A stretch of DNA of 64,000 nucleotides, taken from positions 292,543-356,542 of the forward strand of contig BCHH01000013.1 of the NCBI GenBank assembly GCA_001599595.1. Reading direction: 5' to 3'. Of this stretch, positions 12,110 through 24,841 are shown piece by piece; the stretch's first letter is position 1; every line of letters starts with the position of its first letter. Under the pieces are notes generated by a model, which did no database searches, was not told where the DNA came from, and saw nothing but the letters and a program-made list of their open reading frames with translations. This DNA is from Beverwykella pulmonaria (Eukaryota; Ascomycota; Dothideomycetes; Pleosporales; Melanommataceae). A program made the position numbers and the translations under genes.

Positions 12110-12629
12110 CTCGGTGGTGGCGAGGGGAAGAGCTGAGCGGTCTGGGATTGATCGAGGGCGATTGCAGCTGGCTACGCTGGCGTTAGAGCGAGGTGTGCAA
12201 GGAAAGAACGCTGGCAGGTGCGAGGTCTGCGTAAAGAGAGACGGAAGGTGCAGGAGACGTCAGCGGGCAGGAGGGGAAGCTGCAGCTGCGGAGGCTCGAG
12301 CGAAAGAGAGCGAAGACGAGGCGAGAGGCGAGAGCAGCAAAAACGAGAGCGGCGAGGAGACGCAGGCAATGGGACGATCTGGCTGAGGAGTCTCCAGGTG
12401 AGGGCAGGATGGCAGGAAGGCGTGTGCTGGGGTGGAGCAGGAGAGGCTTCGGTGCTATGGCCTCGTCGTCACGGACGTTTCCAAGAAGATTTCTCTGGCC
12501 ATTCGCTGCAGCAATGGTCGGGAGCGAGCTAAAGCTAAAACGTACCAGCAGGTGGTCTTGGCCGGAAGGCGCGCAACCGGCAGAGCGGCCGCGCCATGTC
12601 ACCGCACGCCTCCTCTGGCCTATAAACAC

Positions 12630-12660
12630 GGCCTTGCCTGGCCTTGCCTGGCCTTGCCCT
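12630..12660. repeat. Short tandem repeat, 10-bp unit (GCCTTGCCTG)
   Basis: About three consecutive copies of a 10-bp unit immediately downstream of a TATAAA motif in the intergenic region. Seen directly in the sequence; significance unknown. Confidence 0.8.
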
Positions 12661-12990
12661 CTTCACCTCACCCTGCAGCGCGAGGCTCACGACATCCACC
12701 GCGCTCGACTCCCGGGCCTGACGCCTTCTTCACCACCACCACGACGGCCAGCCGGCAGCGCTCCGGCTGTCGGCGCGGCGGCGGTGGAGCTCGCGGCAGA
12801 CATGATTGGCACTCTGAAACACCTCGACGCCCTCTCATTATGACGGCACGCGTCTGCTCAACACGTGCGCGCGTACTTCGCCGCCCCCGTTGTTCCATCC
12901 TGTGTACCTGCCCGACTATGGATCAGCATATATATACTTGACACCGGCTGCAGCCTCCTGGAGATGGCTTCCGATTGCCGAGCGCTGGAG

Positions 12991-13014
12991 ATGGCAATGG
13001 CAATGGCAATGGCA
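12991..13014. repeat. Microsatellite (ATGGCA)4
   Basis: Four perfect copies of the hexamer ATGGCA in the intergenic GC-rich tract. Confidence 0.85.
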
Positions 13015-14079
13015 GTCGCGGCAAGGCAGGGTTCAGGGAGGCTGCTGCGCTGGCCCAGTCGCCAGATGGATAATTGGGGGGTGTGTGTGTGCTGGTAGCA
13101 CGGTTCCGTGGTGCAGCGAGCACAGCGTCAGCACCGTGGCCGGGCGAGCTGTCGTCCTGCCGGTTCGTCAGGTTCATAAATAGCACGTGGCTGCACAGCG
13201 GCGACACAAGCTTTCGTCCTTTGCGCAGACAGGTCTTGTGAAGGAGACGTCTGTGTTTGATGTCCAGTCCAACTGTGATCAGATTACGAGAGACGGCTGC
13301 ATGGCTTGCCCCTGGCGATCGGCAACCGCGCTTGGCGAGTCCACGTGACCTGCTCCATTCACCGCGCACCACGCTGCCGGTATGCCTGGGCGGCCTCCAT
13401 CGTGCGGATGGCAGTGGTCGAGGGCAGACGCGCTGCCTCTCTCGCACATGTCTACGCCGCCAGCACACAGCGACTACAAATAGACCCATTGGCTGTGCAG
13501 CTCACCTGCACATCTCGAGACGGGGCACTAGGCCCCTCGGTGATTTCGCGTCTTGTGGAGAGACGCCTGAGCTGGCGTAGGGCTTCCTGGAGAAGTTGGG
13601 ATGCGCGCCCGGGAGCCCCTTAACCTGCCCATTCACCCCCCATGCTCAAAACGGCCGCCAGCACTACGGCGGTCCCCTGGTGGCACAAAAGCACAGTCTG
13701 TCCCTTGATCTCCGCCTGGCCTGCTCTCCAATTCCCATCTTCACAGTCGGTCGCCTCGGTTTCCACGCAGCTCACCCCCCCGGAGCCGCACACGGTATTC
13801 GGCGTCTTGGACTGCTGCCGTCTCCTTGTTTGCTTTCAGCCGTCGACCATCCGCCGGGTTGGACATGTCTCGGCATCGCATTCCTTCTTCCCCGCGCGAC
13901 GCTCGCGAGTAGGTAAAAAAGCTCTAGACGCTGGTTATTATTCAACCCCCGTCATCCCCGACACGCACACAAACCCCCGACCGCCCTGCCACCTCCCCAC
14001 ACGCTACAACCCCGCGCACATGTCCATAACCACCACCCATTCTAATTGAACTGGCAGCACCTCGCTCTCCCTCCGCATC

Positions 14080-15845
14080 ATGGGTTTCATGAAGCGCTTC
14101 CGCCGCACCAAGAGCCCCAAGCACAAGGAGATCCCTCGCCCCCGCAATGACGACTACTTTCACACGCCCGCCTACCATGGCCCGGACCAGACTCGCCGCC
14201 TCGACGACAAGCTTCTCCTGCGCATCTTTGAGCACGTGTGCCCGCACGCGACCGACGAAACGCTGGACGGCAGCGAGGACTCAGGCAACGATGGCTGTAT
14301 GACCTGCGACACCCGAGATCTGGCCCACTGCGCCCTGGTCAAACGGCAGTGGTATGGCGTGTCCGCCGGCCTTCTGTAGGTTCCCTGTCTTGGTTTGCAC
14401 GGCTAGCACAGCAACTGACGTGCAGCAGCTACAAGAGCGTCCGCATTGACGCCGTCCACTACTGCGAACTCGAGGAGATCTATGCGGAGGAGCGAAGACG
14501 CAAGTCGCGCGCCGGCGACGATACCGATGCCCCCACGATGCGTCTGACGCAGCTCTGCCGCACAGTGCGCGAGAATCACTATGTCGGCTCGCGAATCCGC
14601 TTCCTCAAGCTGCCATACATGACGCGCGAGTCCTGCAAGGCCGAGATTGCTCGCACCGTGTCCGTCTGCCCCAACCTCGAGTTTGTCGATCTCCCTGATG
14701 GCTTCTTCAACGGGGACACGACATGCCACACGCTGCGCCAGGAGTTGCAGGCCCGGTGCCCACACATACGGAAAATGAAATACAACGAGGGTGGCGAGCA
14801 GTCGCTGGAGTCGCTCATGCATGGGTACTGGCAGGAGCTCCGCGTCATCGAGCTCAACAAGATCCAGATGGAGCCCACCATTCTCAGGCGTGTCTTTGGC
14901 ATGCTTCCGTGGCTGAGCGAGGTTAGCTTCGCTGACTTGCCATGGCTAAACGACAGCATATTTCACCCAGCATCCGGCCTCTCGGATTTTCCCGCCCTGG
15001 ACACCATCAAGTTGCGGAAAATCAGAAATGTCACTGCAGATGGACTTGCATTATATTTATCTTCACCCGTTTGCGCCAATGCGCTCAGGACGCTCACTAT
15101 CAAAGACTGCGCGGGTATACAAGTCCAAGGTCTGCACGTCATTCTCCAGGTAGCGACCAGTCTCGAGACTCTCGAATATACAGCGACCGTCTCAGCGGCA
15201 CTCCCTCTCGACCCCTTACCCCCGATGATGTCGAGGAGTCTGCGCAAGATGAATTACGAGATCATCTCCAGCTCTTCCAACCAGATGTACCCGCCTGGCG
15301 CTTCATACTACCAATACCTCACCAACTCGCTCATGTCCAGCTCTCTCCCTGCACTTCGCAAGCTCTATGTTCGCGACCCCACATTTCCCGAAACACTCAC
15401 CCTTGCCCCGCCCATTCGTCCCTTTGCTGACTCCCCATCTCACACGCCCCGAGGATTCAGCCAGCCCCTCGAAGTGTTCTCCAAGGGCCTGGACGAGCTC
15501 GAATGGATCTTTACCTCCATCATTCCGGCTGATGTGTATGGGAGGCGAGGTTCCATGTCCGGAGGGCGACCCGTCAGCAGCTACTCCGCGCACAAGGGAC
15601 TTGGTCCTCAATGGGGCGGCGATCAGAGGAAGAGTATTGTTGTGCCAAATGGATTCGGTGGATTCCTGGCTATTCCAGCAGACGACGAACGACCTCGGAG
15701 TGCGGGTCACATTAGCCCTTCCTACCCGTCGCACGGCCATTCTCAATCTATGGGCAATATTGGGAACGCGAATAATGTTCGTGCTAGTTTTATGAGCGCC
15801 ACCGGAAGGGACAAGAGGGCTTCCAGGGCTGATCTTTGGAGGTAG
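14080..15845 (+). CDS. F-box/leucine-rich-repeat-like protein
   Basis: Probable substrate adaptor of an SCF ubiquitin ligase. Two exons, 14080-14375 and 14429-15845, flank a 53-bp intron (GTAGGT...GCAGCAG), giving about 570 aa. The intron is required: the unspliced frame stops at the donor. An F-box-like segment lies near residues 38-100 (RRLDDKLLLRIFEHVCP ... RDLAHCALVKRQWYGVSAGLLYKSV). Irregular LRR-type beta-alpha units follow (SRIRFLKLPYM, CPNLEFVDLPDGFF, FPALDTIKLRKIRNVTADGL, ALRTLTIKDCAGIQVQGL). The C-terminal 150 residues are Ser/Gly/Pro-rich and probably disordered. The basic start MGFMKRFRRTKSPKHKE could be membrane- or nucleus-directing. The substrate cannot be inferred. The 5' region is unusually long. 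Confidence 0.8.
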
Positions 15846-16676
15846 AGGATTTTGGCCATCAAACTGCCACTTTTCAAATCTTGCGCTTTAATGTTTCTTG
15901 CAACATCTCCGTCATCCTCGATCCAGTTGGGACAACAACAAGTTGTGCGCCGAATGATCTACAGCGTTTCTTATCTTTGCTTCGCTTCTTTTTCTTTTCT
16001 CGTTTTGTTTCCCCACTTCTTCGCCCTTTACTACATACTACATTCTTGTCCAATACCCTTTCACTTCATTTTCTTCCATTTGTCGGAGTTGGAGGCTGGT
16101 CTGGGCTCGGTGGGCTCGGTGGGCTTGGATGAGGGATTCCGCGCCTGCATGCATGGCTGGCGCCTCCTGGGTCTCATTTTACACCATGTAGATGGCCTTT
16201 GGGTATCTGTATGTCCCTTGGAAAGTGCATATTGGGAAAATTGGTGGCGGTTGTGTTCTCTGTCTACGATTGAATTGGAGGTCATTGGGTGATGGAAGCA
16301 ATGCTCACAATTGTGGGTCGAGTGTGACACGGTGATAATGTTATCTGATTATCTGATTATCTGATTTCGTAATGCCTACTGTTACCGACCCAGTTCCACA
16401 CCTACCAACGCATTGCGATTTTTAGAAGAATGATGTCTGTTCTAATACTCTGACCTTAGTCGAGTGAATGCAACACCTTCATGTCTTAGATCAAGAGCAT
16501 ATAGTTGAACTACAGTGTGTCCTTTGACCCCATACTTCCACTCTATTCCTTTTTGAAGTCGGTGTCTCGTGATTTGGACGCTAATATCATCTTTGCTCAT
16601 AACAGAACCTGGGTCTCTTATGAGCCAGCCTATCTAGCAAATGCCGGCAGTACACTCAATATTTTAAGTTCACTTG
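15846..16676. other. Convergent intergenic region (0.8 kb)
   Basis: 3' flank of the F-box gene and of the Zn2Cys6 gene. It is pyrimidine-rich at 15970-16080 and holds an imperfect GGGCTCGGT triplet (about 16104-16128) and three copies of TTATCTGA (16341-16364). No gene is supported. Confidence 0.5.
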
Positions 16677-18723
16677 TCAGAACACATTATCCAAATCAAT
16701 AAACAAATCCTGCCACCCCAACGGCATATGTCTCAAATTGAGCCCTGGAAAATCCCACTCGAACACGAACTCCTCCGGCGCGTAGCCCTGGAAATCCTTT
16801 TCTCCGTCGCCCACGACGTCCCCCTCACCAAGGCCCCCTTCTCTTTCCCGCTCCGTCATGTACTCCTTCAGCGCGCTCTCGCACTTCTCAATGCTAATCT
16901 GCAGAATCTGGAAATACGCTATGTGACCCACGGTGATGCTCTTAAGCGCTTCAAGCACCTTGTGCGCGTCCCGCAGCAGGAGAATCAGCGACGAAGGCGA
17001 ATCGCGAAGCAGAAGCGCGAGTTTCAGCACGAGCAGGACTGAGAACGCGCACTTGGCCCATACATAGTCCATTGTCCATTTGAACGTTGTTAGATAGGTG
17101 CTTGGCTGCTCTGGCTGTATGCGATCAGGTGATTGAGGCGACGAAGAGGCGTGCAGAAGATGGTGCAGATGCCGCACTGCGGCTTCCTTGGCCGTGCGCA
17201 CCATGTCGCGCTGGAAATCGTTCATCATGGCAATGTTTTCGATACCAGAGTCGGAGAGCGCTTTGAGGTGCAAAGTGATGAGTGCCCATTCGTGCTGGAT
17301 GTGGATATTTGAGAGGGCGAGCGAGGTCTGGTCGTGCGGTGGTTCGGCGGAGATTATACTTGTCCATTCTGAGAGCCAGAAGGATAGCTCGATGATGGTG
17401 TTGTGGATGGTCGATCGGAGGAGGGTTTCGTTTTCAGAGAGTATGGACGTGCCGTGTTGATGCACGATGTTGTTATATGCGTTGGCGCGGATGATGTTGA
17501 GCTCAATTTGGGAGAGGAGCCGGACGTCAACTGTGGTTCTTTCGGGATGGTTGACTAGAGCGCGGATTCGGCGAAGCGATGTACCGAGTGTTATGCCTGG
17601 GAGTTTACCGCCGTCCAGCGAGAAGCTATGGTGTTAGAGCCAGTGTTAGACAAGGCTATTTGATGCTGAATGGGGGTCTCCGCTTACAAGAGCTCCAGGT
17701 TGCAAATCCCATACCAAACCCTCACAACGCGATACAACTGCTTTTCCTCCTCGTCGACCTCTAACGAGTGTGCTGAGATCTTGGCCATCAGGCGGTCGAC
17801 CGTATCCGGCATCCCCATATTGAGAGCAAATCTTAGTGCAATTGCAACCAAGGTAAATCCGTTCTCAGAGTAGCTGGCCATCACTGCGATTGCCTGGACG
17901 ATCTCCAATGAAAGCGGGCTTGAAGTGTTGATCAGCACATTCGTCAAGTGTTCTCGGAGCCGTGACTGAAGACGATGATAAATGGCCGAGCTGAAGCCTT
18001 CTTCGGCACGGCAGCCTATGCTAACAATGGCATCGAAGAGGAAGGCGCTTCGAGACGATACGGATTCGAGAGTGTCAATTCTCGAGCAGAATATGGGAAC
18101 GAGGTAGTGCTGTTCTAGTCAGCATAACACAGAATTGACCCATGGAGACGGAGTTGTACACTGCCGCAGAAGAAACTTCGTAGGTTAGTGAATTCAGTAT
18201 CAAGGGCGTGAGATGGGACATGCCTTTGAAACCAGCCTGAGGCTTGCTCCCACGTGATCAGACCGTTCTCGACGGCACTGCAGATGGCACGAGACGGCAC
18301 GACATGAGTAGACATGAGGGTCTGCGAGAGCGGAAATAACGAAGTTGCTTGAGTATCGAATGCATGGGTTTCAGGACTACCCAGTGAGACATTCGGCGGG
18401 ATGAAAGAGAAATTGCCTGCTGTTGATTGTGCTGAGAGTGCAGTCTGTGGCGATTCAACTTGAACAATAGATGAGACATTGTTTTGTACAACATCTAGCC
18501 CAGCTCTCAGACTAATCATTTCAGCTTCAAGACTCTCAATGCGCAACGTTGTTGCGTCTTTGACAGCATCATTGTATTGGCAATGGATTTCGTTTCGGAC
18601 GCAGCGTTGACATGAGGGTCGATCACCATTACATTTTACTTTAGAGACCCGACATGCGGTGCAGGCATTGATTGCTCTTCGTTTCCGCGGCCTTTCGTTA
18701 GGAAGGGTTGGAGCGAGGTTCAT
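16677..18723 (-). CDS. Zn2Cys6 transcription factor (cluster regulator candidate)
   Basis: Fungal binuclear zinc-cluster regulator. Exons 18723-18160, 18109-17688 and 17625-16677 are joined by introns of 50 bp (GTACAA...CAG) and 62 bp (GTAAGC...TAG), giving about 644 aa; without them each frame stops at once. The DNA-binding domain is complete at residues 21-48: C-x2-C-x6-C-x6-C-x2-C-x6-C, followed by a short coiled-coil dimerisation stretch (RIESLEAEMISLRAGL). The rest is helical, without a domain I can name, as in many nutrient regulators. The Dal5-like permease lies immediately upstream on the same strand (182 bp spacer) and the GH31 gene is divergent from that permease, so it may regulate them; this is inference from position only. 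Confidence 0.85.
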
Positions 18724-18904
18724 CGGGAAGTTCGTGCGAAGACTTTAAAATGGGCCAACCCCAAGCTTTTAGGGTGTTTGGGAAAATGCGGGGAAGGGGA
18801 GGAGGTATCAGCACATAGTCTTGTCATCATCAACGTATCCTAGCGTCCTCGGATGTCCTATTCCGTTCGATGCTCCAAAACGAACATTCTCAATGATTGT
18901 ATTC

Positions 18905-20672
18905 TCAATACAGATAGATAAAATCCTCGTTCTTCAGATCCGTCTCATCATCAAAGGCCTTGTCACCAACTCCACCCACGTCTGCATTCGCCGTCTCATC
19001 AGCGTCCATCATCTGACGGTTCGTCTCCATGCTCAAATCTACCACCTGTGCCGCCTTTCCCACTTGCGTCCGCATCGCAGCATGTTTGCGATTTAGTAAT
19101 GTGATCCAAGCGACTGCTCCCAGTACCAGGATTATTATGAGAACGAATAGCGCTAGATTCGCGCGTAAGCCTCTTGAGTATAGGGGCGCTTCGCCTGGCG
19201 TGAAGAGATGCGGTCCAAGGATATTCCCGGCACTGGCCCCTACGAAGAGTATGCCCGTGGTGACTTTTCTTTTCGTGTCTCCGCCTGTGTTTTGGCCCGA
19301 CCACGAGTATATCAAGGGTGAGATACCCGGGTAGAAAGAGGTCATGTAGTATCCGGCCAGGAGCACTGCCCGATGCTGCTTCTCACGTCCGACGACCATG
19401 AGTATTATGATGCCGACTATAGGCGGGATGCAGAGTAGTATGAGGATGGGCGACTTCTTCTTGAACTTGGTGGCTAGGGCTGCTCCGCCCAAGGTTGCGA
19501 TCATCTGTACGAGCCCGAAAGGCATGTTGAAAAGAATCGTCTGGAACTTTCCAAAGCCGAACGCTTTGATAATGAGAGGCCCGAAGGTTGAGATCCCACC
19601 GCTAGGAATGCTTGGTCGTGTCAGCTGCGATATCTGAACATGTTCGTTGATTGTTACTCACGAGACTGCAGTGAGCATCGAAAACCAAAGCCATGTCTTC
19701 GGGTCTAGAAACGCTTCCCTGACATGTTCCCATTTCCATACACGAGATGCGACTCCCATCTGGTTCATCCTCAATCTTTCAACCGCAATGAGCTTCTCGT
19801 CGTGGTTGAGGAATTTAGCTTCCATGGCAGAGTCCGGCATGAAGAAGTAAACGGGGATGGCTACAACGACCGTGAGAAGACCACAGAACAAGAAGATGAT
19901 TTGATACGAGTGCAGTTTGTCGGAGACAATATGGCCCAGCCCAAAACTCAAGAGACTGCCGAAAATGTTGACAACACCCAGCATGGCGTACCACGCGGCA
20001 TTGCGATTTGTTTGCTCACTTCGTCTGTACCACATTTGTACGACGGCAATGAAAGCAGGAGCTAAACGAGGGTCAGCAAGTGGAGAATCTCACAGTATCA
20101 ACTTCAAGCTCACCAACAGCTGCCTCAAAAGCTCCCAACAGAAATCTGGTCACCATGAGCCCACCCCAACTGGTAGCTGCAGTCATACAACATAAGATGA
20201 CCCCCCAAATGAACACCATCACACCAATAAACTTGCCAATGGGAAGTTTGACCAGTAACACTGCAACCAAAGGCTGCATGACGAGTTGTGCAATATACAC
20301 AATTGACCCGAGCCAGGAGAATTGATCGGACTTAGGGTTGAGATGTGCATCCTCAATCAATCCAAACACAGAGGCGTAAGACAAGGTTGTCTTGTCCAGA
20401 CTTTGTAGGCAGTACACGGAGAGCAGGATCGGGAGGATGGTAAGGTCGATTTTGCGAAGGATACGTTTGTTGTCTTCCGGGGTGACGACGATTCGTTCGT
20501 TGGCGTTCAGCAGTTCTGCTGCTTTGTCTCGACCCCGTTTCTCAGAGGTGGGCTTCTGAACTGTTTCGATCGTGTCGATTTCGTTCTTGCTGATCCCATG
20601 TTTGGCTGAATCAGGGGAATTTGGGCTGGACATCTTGAGTGAAGAAACAAATGATTGATGCATGTTTGACAT
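18905..20672 (-). CDS. MFS transporter of the anion:cation symporter (Dal5-like) family
   Basis: Plasma-membrane permease related to allantoate, nicotinate, pantothenate and vitamin transporters. Three exons, 20672-20114, 20061-19662 and 19610-18905, with introns of 52 and about 51 bp, give about 554 aa. For the second intron both an AAG acceptor (exon from 19610) and a TAG acceptor eight bases downstream stay in frame; the first keeps the SIPSGGISTFGP motif of the family. Twelve hydrophobic segments are apparent. The ILPILLSVYCLQSLDKTTLSYASVFGL opening and FLLGAFEAAVAPAF in helix 4-5 are typical of Dal5 members. The N-terminus (about 75 residues) is hydrophilic and cytosolic. It shares a 258-bp divergent promoter with the GH31 gene, which suggests co-expression. 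Substrate unknown. Confidence 0.87.
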
Positions 20673-20930
20673 AGGAGAACATTCCAGACCTTATACTCGC
20701 AGGCATGCCGTATCCCCACGGGGACCCCGGGTCTTGGGTTTCCTATTTGGGTTGTAGCATCGGCCGAAGTTACCGATCTCCCTATACTATTGTGGAGATC
20801 CCTGACTTTTCTAAGAGTACAAAATGGTCCGGCTCGGAAGACATTGAAAAAGACACAGCTTTGATATTCTTGTTAAAATTCAGCTACTTCTTCTCAGGTT
20901 ATCATAACTAATTACTTTCTTGTTTTCAAC

Positions 20931-23574
20931 ATGCCTCAGCTGGAATACGTGGCCCAGCAGTTCCAACCTCGTCCAGACCGTAAACTAGGTATCGGAGCAG
21001 AAATCGTCCTACAGTCGAAAGAAAATCGAAACGTTTTCGATTTCTCCTTCCAGGCACTCCGACCTGGTCTCTTCCGCACTACATTTACATCCCAACAACA
21101 CCCCCTCCCGCCCCACCGAAGCGCTGTCATACCGAAAAGAGACCTGGAGCACGTGAACTGGGCCTCTTCGTCTCCTACACCAACATCTCGAGTACTCAAC
21201 TTCCCGGACAATTCAGCTACCGTAGACTGGAGCAATGGCCCCCCCGAAATTGCCCTCACGTTTGCCGGACAGGACACGCCCATCCACTCGGATCTGCCAC
21301 ACCGCTCGTACGTAGTAGACGGCACTGGAATTGCACACTACACGCGTTACAATAATGGCACATTACATCTCGGTCTGGGAGAGAAACCAGCACCAATGGA
21401 TCTATCCAATCGACACTTCGTCCTCTCTGCAACAGATAGTTTTGGATATGATGTCCATCGCACGGACCCAATGTACAAGCACATCCCACTACTCATCAAC
21501 GCTACTCCCAGCGGCTGCGTGGGCGTATTTTCTACCTCCCATGCTCGCGGTTTCTACTCTGTCGGCTCAGAAATGGACGGCATGTGGGGCCGCTTCAAAG
21601 TCTATCGACAGGAGTACGGTGGCCTGGAGGAATATATCATCATGGGACGCACACTCAGAGACGTGGTTCGCATATATGCTGATGTGGTAGGATACCCTAT
21701 GCTTGTTCCCAGATGGGCGTTTGGCTACATTGCTGGCGGTATGAAGTACTCCATGCTCGACGAGCCACGGGCCTGCGACGCGTTGATGGAGTTCGCAGGT
21801 AAATTGAAGCAGCACGACATACCCTGCTCGGGCTTCCAGATGAGCTCGGGATACACGGTCGCGGAGACGGAACCCAAAACTAGAAACGTGTTTACCTGGA
21901 ACCGCCACCGGTTTCCGGATCCGAAGGCTTTTGTCGACGCGTACCACAAGGAGGGCATTCGTTTAATTGCGAACGTCAAGCCGTATGTTTTGGGTAGCCA
22001 TCCTGAGTACGAGAAGTTGAGAAAAGCGGGGGCATTCTTCACGGATCCAGTGACGGGCGAGAGCGCCACTGCGCGTCTTTGGAGCGCCGGAGGTGGCGAG
22101 AGTGGGATCGGTGGGCATATTGATTTTACTTCAAAGGTGGGTTATCAGTGGTGGTATGAAGGGATCCGGGAGTTGAAGCGCGTGGGCATCGACTGCATCT
22201 GGAACGACAACAACGAGTACACTCTTCCAAACGACGGCTGGAAACTTGCTCTCGACGAGGAAGCTGTGGTGAAGGAGGGCGATGTTGAGTTCAGCAAGGA
22301 TGTGGGATTTTGGGGTAGATCATTGAACACAGAACTCATGGGCAAGTCCTCTCATGATGCCACGCTAGATATCGAACCGAATCAGAGACCATTTATCTTG
22401 ACGCGGAGTGCGACGGCTGGGACTTTGCGTTATTGCGCGAGCGCTTGGAGTGGGGATAACACTACGAGTTGGGATGGCATGAGGGGGGCAAATGCTCTGT
22501 CACTGACGGCTGGCATGTGCCTGATGCAGGTATGTACAGCTCTCTATTGACCTCAAAGACTTCGCTAATCTTTTTTTTCAGTGCTACGGCCACGACATCG
22601 GCGGTTTCGAAGGCCCACAACCTTCGCCCGAACTCCTTGTCCGCTGGTGCTACCTCGGCATCTACTCCTCCCGCTTCGCTATAAACTGTTTCAAGACGTC
22701 CCCGGGAAATAACAGCGTCGGTGACGTGATCGAACCTTGGATGTACAAAGAAACAACACCCCTCGTCCGCGACATCATCAAGCGGCGCTACGAACTAATC
22801 CCATACTTGTACTCTCTCGCGCTCGAAAGCCACATGAATGCAGTGCCACCGCAGAGATGGACTGGTTGGGGCTTCGAGTCCGATTCAGAAGTCTGGAGTA
22901 ACCGCGTGCTGACCGATGGAGAGACGCAGTACTGGCTTGGGGATTCACTGCTCATTGGTGGTGTCTACGAGCCCGGCGTTGAGAAGGCGAAGGTTTATTT
23001 ACCGAGAGATGTCACCAATCCAGATTTGCAGTATCTCGACTTAAATACATCGCAGTCGTATCATGCGGCAGGACGGTGGATCGAAGTCGAGTCTAAATGG
23101 GATCAAAGCATCCCTGTGTTAGCAAGAGTTGGCGGAGCGATACCTGTCGGACGTCCGTGCCAGACACTGTCAGTTGGAGACGTCTCTAATCCGGCGAGCC
23201 TTCCACTCGACGACTACAGAGCGGTCGAAATTTTCCCACCAAGGGGCTCTTCCAACGGCAAGGAGTACAGGAATACTTGGTATGAGGACGATGGAGTCTC
23301 GCCGCCACCTGCACGGGTTTCCTCGTTTACGATTGGGTACACGTGCGATGCGCAGAATGTGAGAGTATCGTTCCAGGAAGACTTGCAGCCTGGGTTCTTG
23401 CCTGCTTGGAATGAGCTTGTTGTGGTTCTTCCAACGGGCGATAAGCGGATCGTTACCTTGAATGGGGAAGAAGCAGCGTTCGTGGAGGCCGATGGACAAG
23501 GACGTGCGCATTTTAGGGGTAGGATCGGTCGTTCGAAGGAAGAGAGGAATGTGTATGCGAAGCCGAAGATCTAG
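20931..23574 (+). CDS. Glycoside hydrolase family 31 (alpha-glucosidase/alpha-xylosidase-like), cytosolic
   Basis: Retaining alpha-glycosidase of GH31. Exons 20931-22529 and 22582-23574 flank a 52-bp intron (GTATGT...TTTTCAG), giving about 863 aa. The nucleophile region is GIDCIWNDNNEY (Asp at about residue 426) and the acid/base is in SAWSGDNTTSW (about D509); both are intact. An N-terminal galactose-mutarotase-like beta domain precedes the barrel, and C-terminal beta domains follow (VLARVGGAIPVG, NTWYEDDG). There is no signal peptide, so the enzyme should act inside the cell, in keeping with a permease next door that might import the substrate. Substrate (glucosides, xylosides or a sulfo-sugar) cannot be fixed from motifs alone. 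Confidence 0.9.
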
Positions 23575-24841
23575 ATTTGGGCACCGAATAGATTTCCAAT
23601 ATTATAGAAAGACAGTATTAATAAATACATCCAGTATCTATTGCAATTTTCAGGTAGATCTTTTTAAATTAATAACGCCATATATGCTATTCTGCAGCGC
23701 ATCTGATCAAATACACTAAGCTAGTATGGTTATGATTCCCTCGAAATCCACCTTCGAGCGGACCAAGAAACCTTTCTCTAAATTCCGGCTGATATATGGA
23801 TTCCATCATTATGCTGAAGTTAAAAAAAATGAATACGTATAAAGGAGAGTAGAGGAAAGCGGTCTTGTGGTTAGATTCGTAACTTCTGTCAAATGACATG
23901 TCTTCTTGGATTAACAAGGCGGAATATGTAAGCAGGGTACGGACAAGAGAGGGTACGAAGATGTGTATTGTATGTGTGTATGTGTGTGTATATATATGTG
24001 ATATGTACAGCCGATATATATGACGGACTGATTAGTCAGTGACATATCCACGTGACGGTATGGTGTCCTAAGCTTACAAAATAACAAAAGCCTTTTGTGA
24101 TTACCGGATCAAGCGTATCGTCTTTGGTGTGGTTAATGGAAGGATAATGGATCCTATATCTCATTCTCCATCTGATTCGTCTGAGGCTCATTATCGTAGC
24201 TACCTGAGAATGGGTCGGTTTTGAAGTATTAGTTCATCAGTTAAGTTCACGTGAAAGAGCGGATGTATTATCTACCTAGGTGTGCAAATGTGGCGTGTTT
24301 TAGGTCCTTCTAATTTCGAAAATAACATGAATCCATAGTAAGAGAAAAGGTTTCACTGGCACAAACTTGGATCTGCTTCTCCAGAACACGCGGATCGTTC
24401 TGATGCTGTCCAGGCCATGAAACGAAGGCGCTAGTCATTTTTGGTAAGCGTAAACTCAATCTTCCCCCTCCAACTGCTGTGGAGCACACCCTTCCATTAT
24501 TAAATAACGGCTACAAAGTAGACTAGGGGACCAATGCCCAAAGCTACAGCGCCCCAATTACCATCTTCATCGAAGCCTGCTGCGCAAACGATATCATTAT
24601 TCTCTACTCCAGAAGCCTACTTGTTTAATTCATCGTGATCAACTCACGATCGCGTTGTGTGATTGAGGATCAAGATTACTGACTTATGTACTCATACTTT
24701 ATTTGACATATGTGTCCTAAGAACCAGCCAAACAAAGGATTCTTAAGGCGTCCAGCAGACAGCAGTACGAAGTAAACCTAAGCGCATAAGAAGCAGTCTT
24801 ATCTCCAACGACATCTCTCGTCACACCTCATTATCTGCAAG
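23575..24841. other. Intergenic region (1.3 kb) with TG/TA microsatellite
   Basis: AT-rich spacer between the GH31 and macro-domain genes, both on the plus strand. A (TGTG/TATA) microsatellite spans 23961-24000. No ORF with protein-like features and no repeat termini recognised. Confidence 0.5.

Larger units (their letters stand above)
12110..14079. other. GC-rich divergent intergenic region with simple repeats (2.0 kb)
   Basis: Lies between the head-to-head Nrp1-like and F-box genes and is probably promoter plus long 5' leaders. It contains a TATAAA at 12621-12626 directly before three near-copies of GGCCTTGCCT (12630-12658), an ATGGCA hexamer repeated four times (12991-13014) and a short GT run (13080-13091). 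Several ORFs cross it in both directions, but their arginine/proline-rich or serine-rich composition reflects base composition, not protein constraint. No known RNA gene recognised. Confidence 0.45.

Noticed and set aside
12432..12941. 169-codon plus ORF in GC-rich spacer
   Set aside because: Arg/Pro/Thr-rich composition expected from GC-rich noncoding DNA; overlaps other equally open frames.
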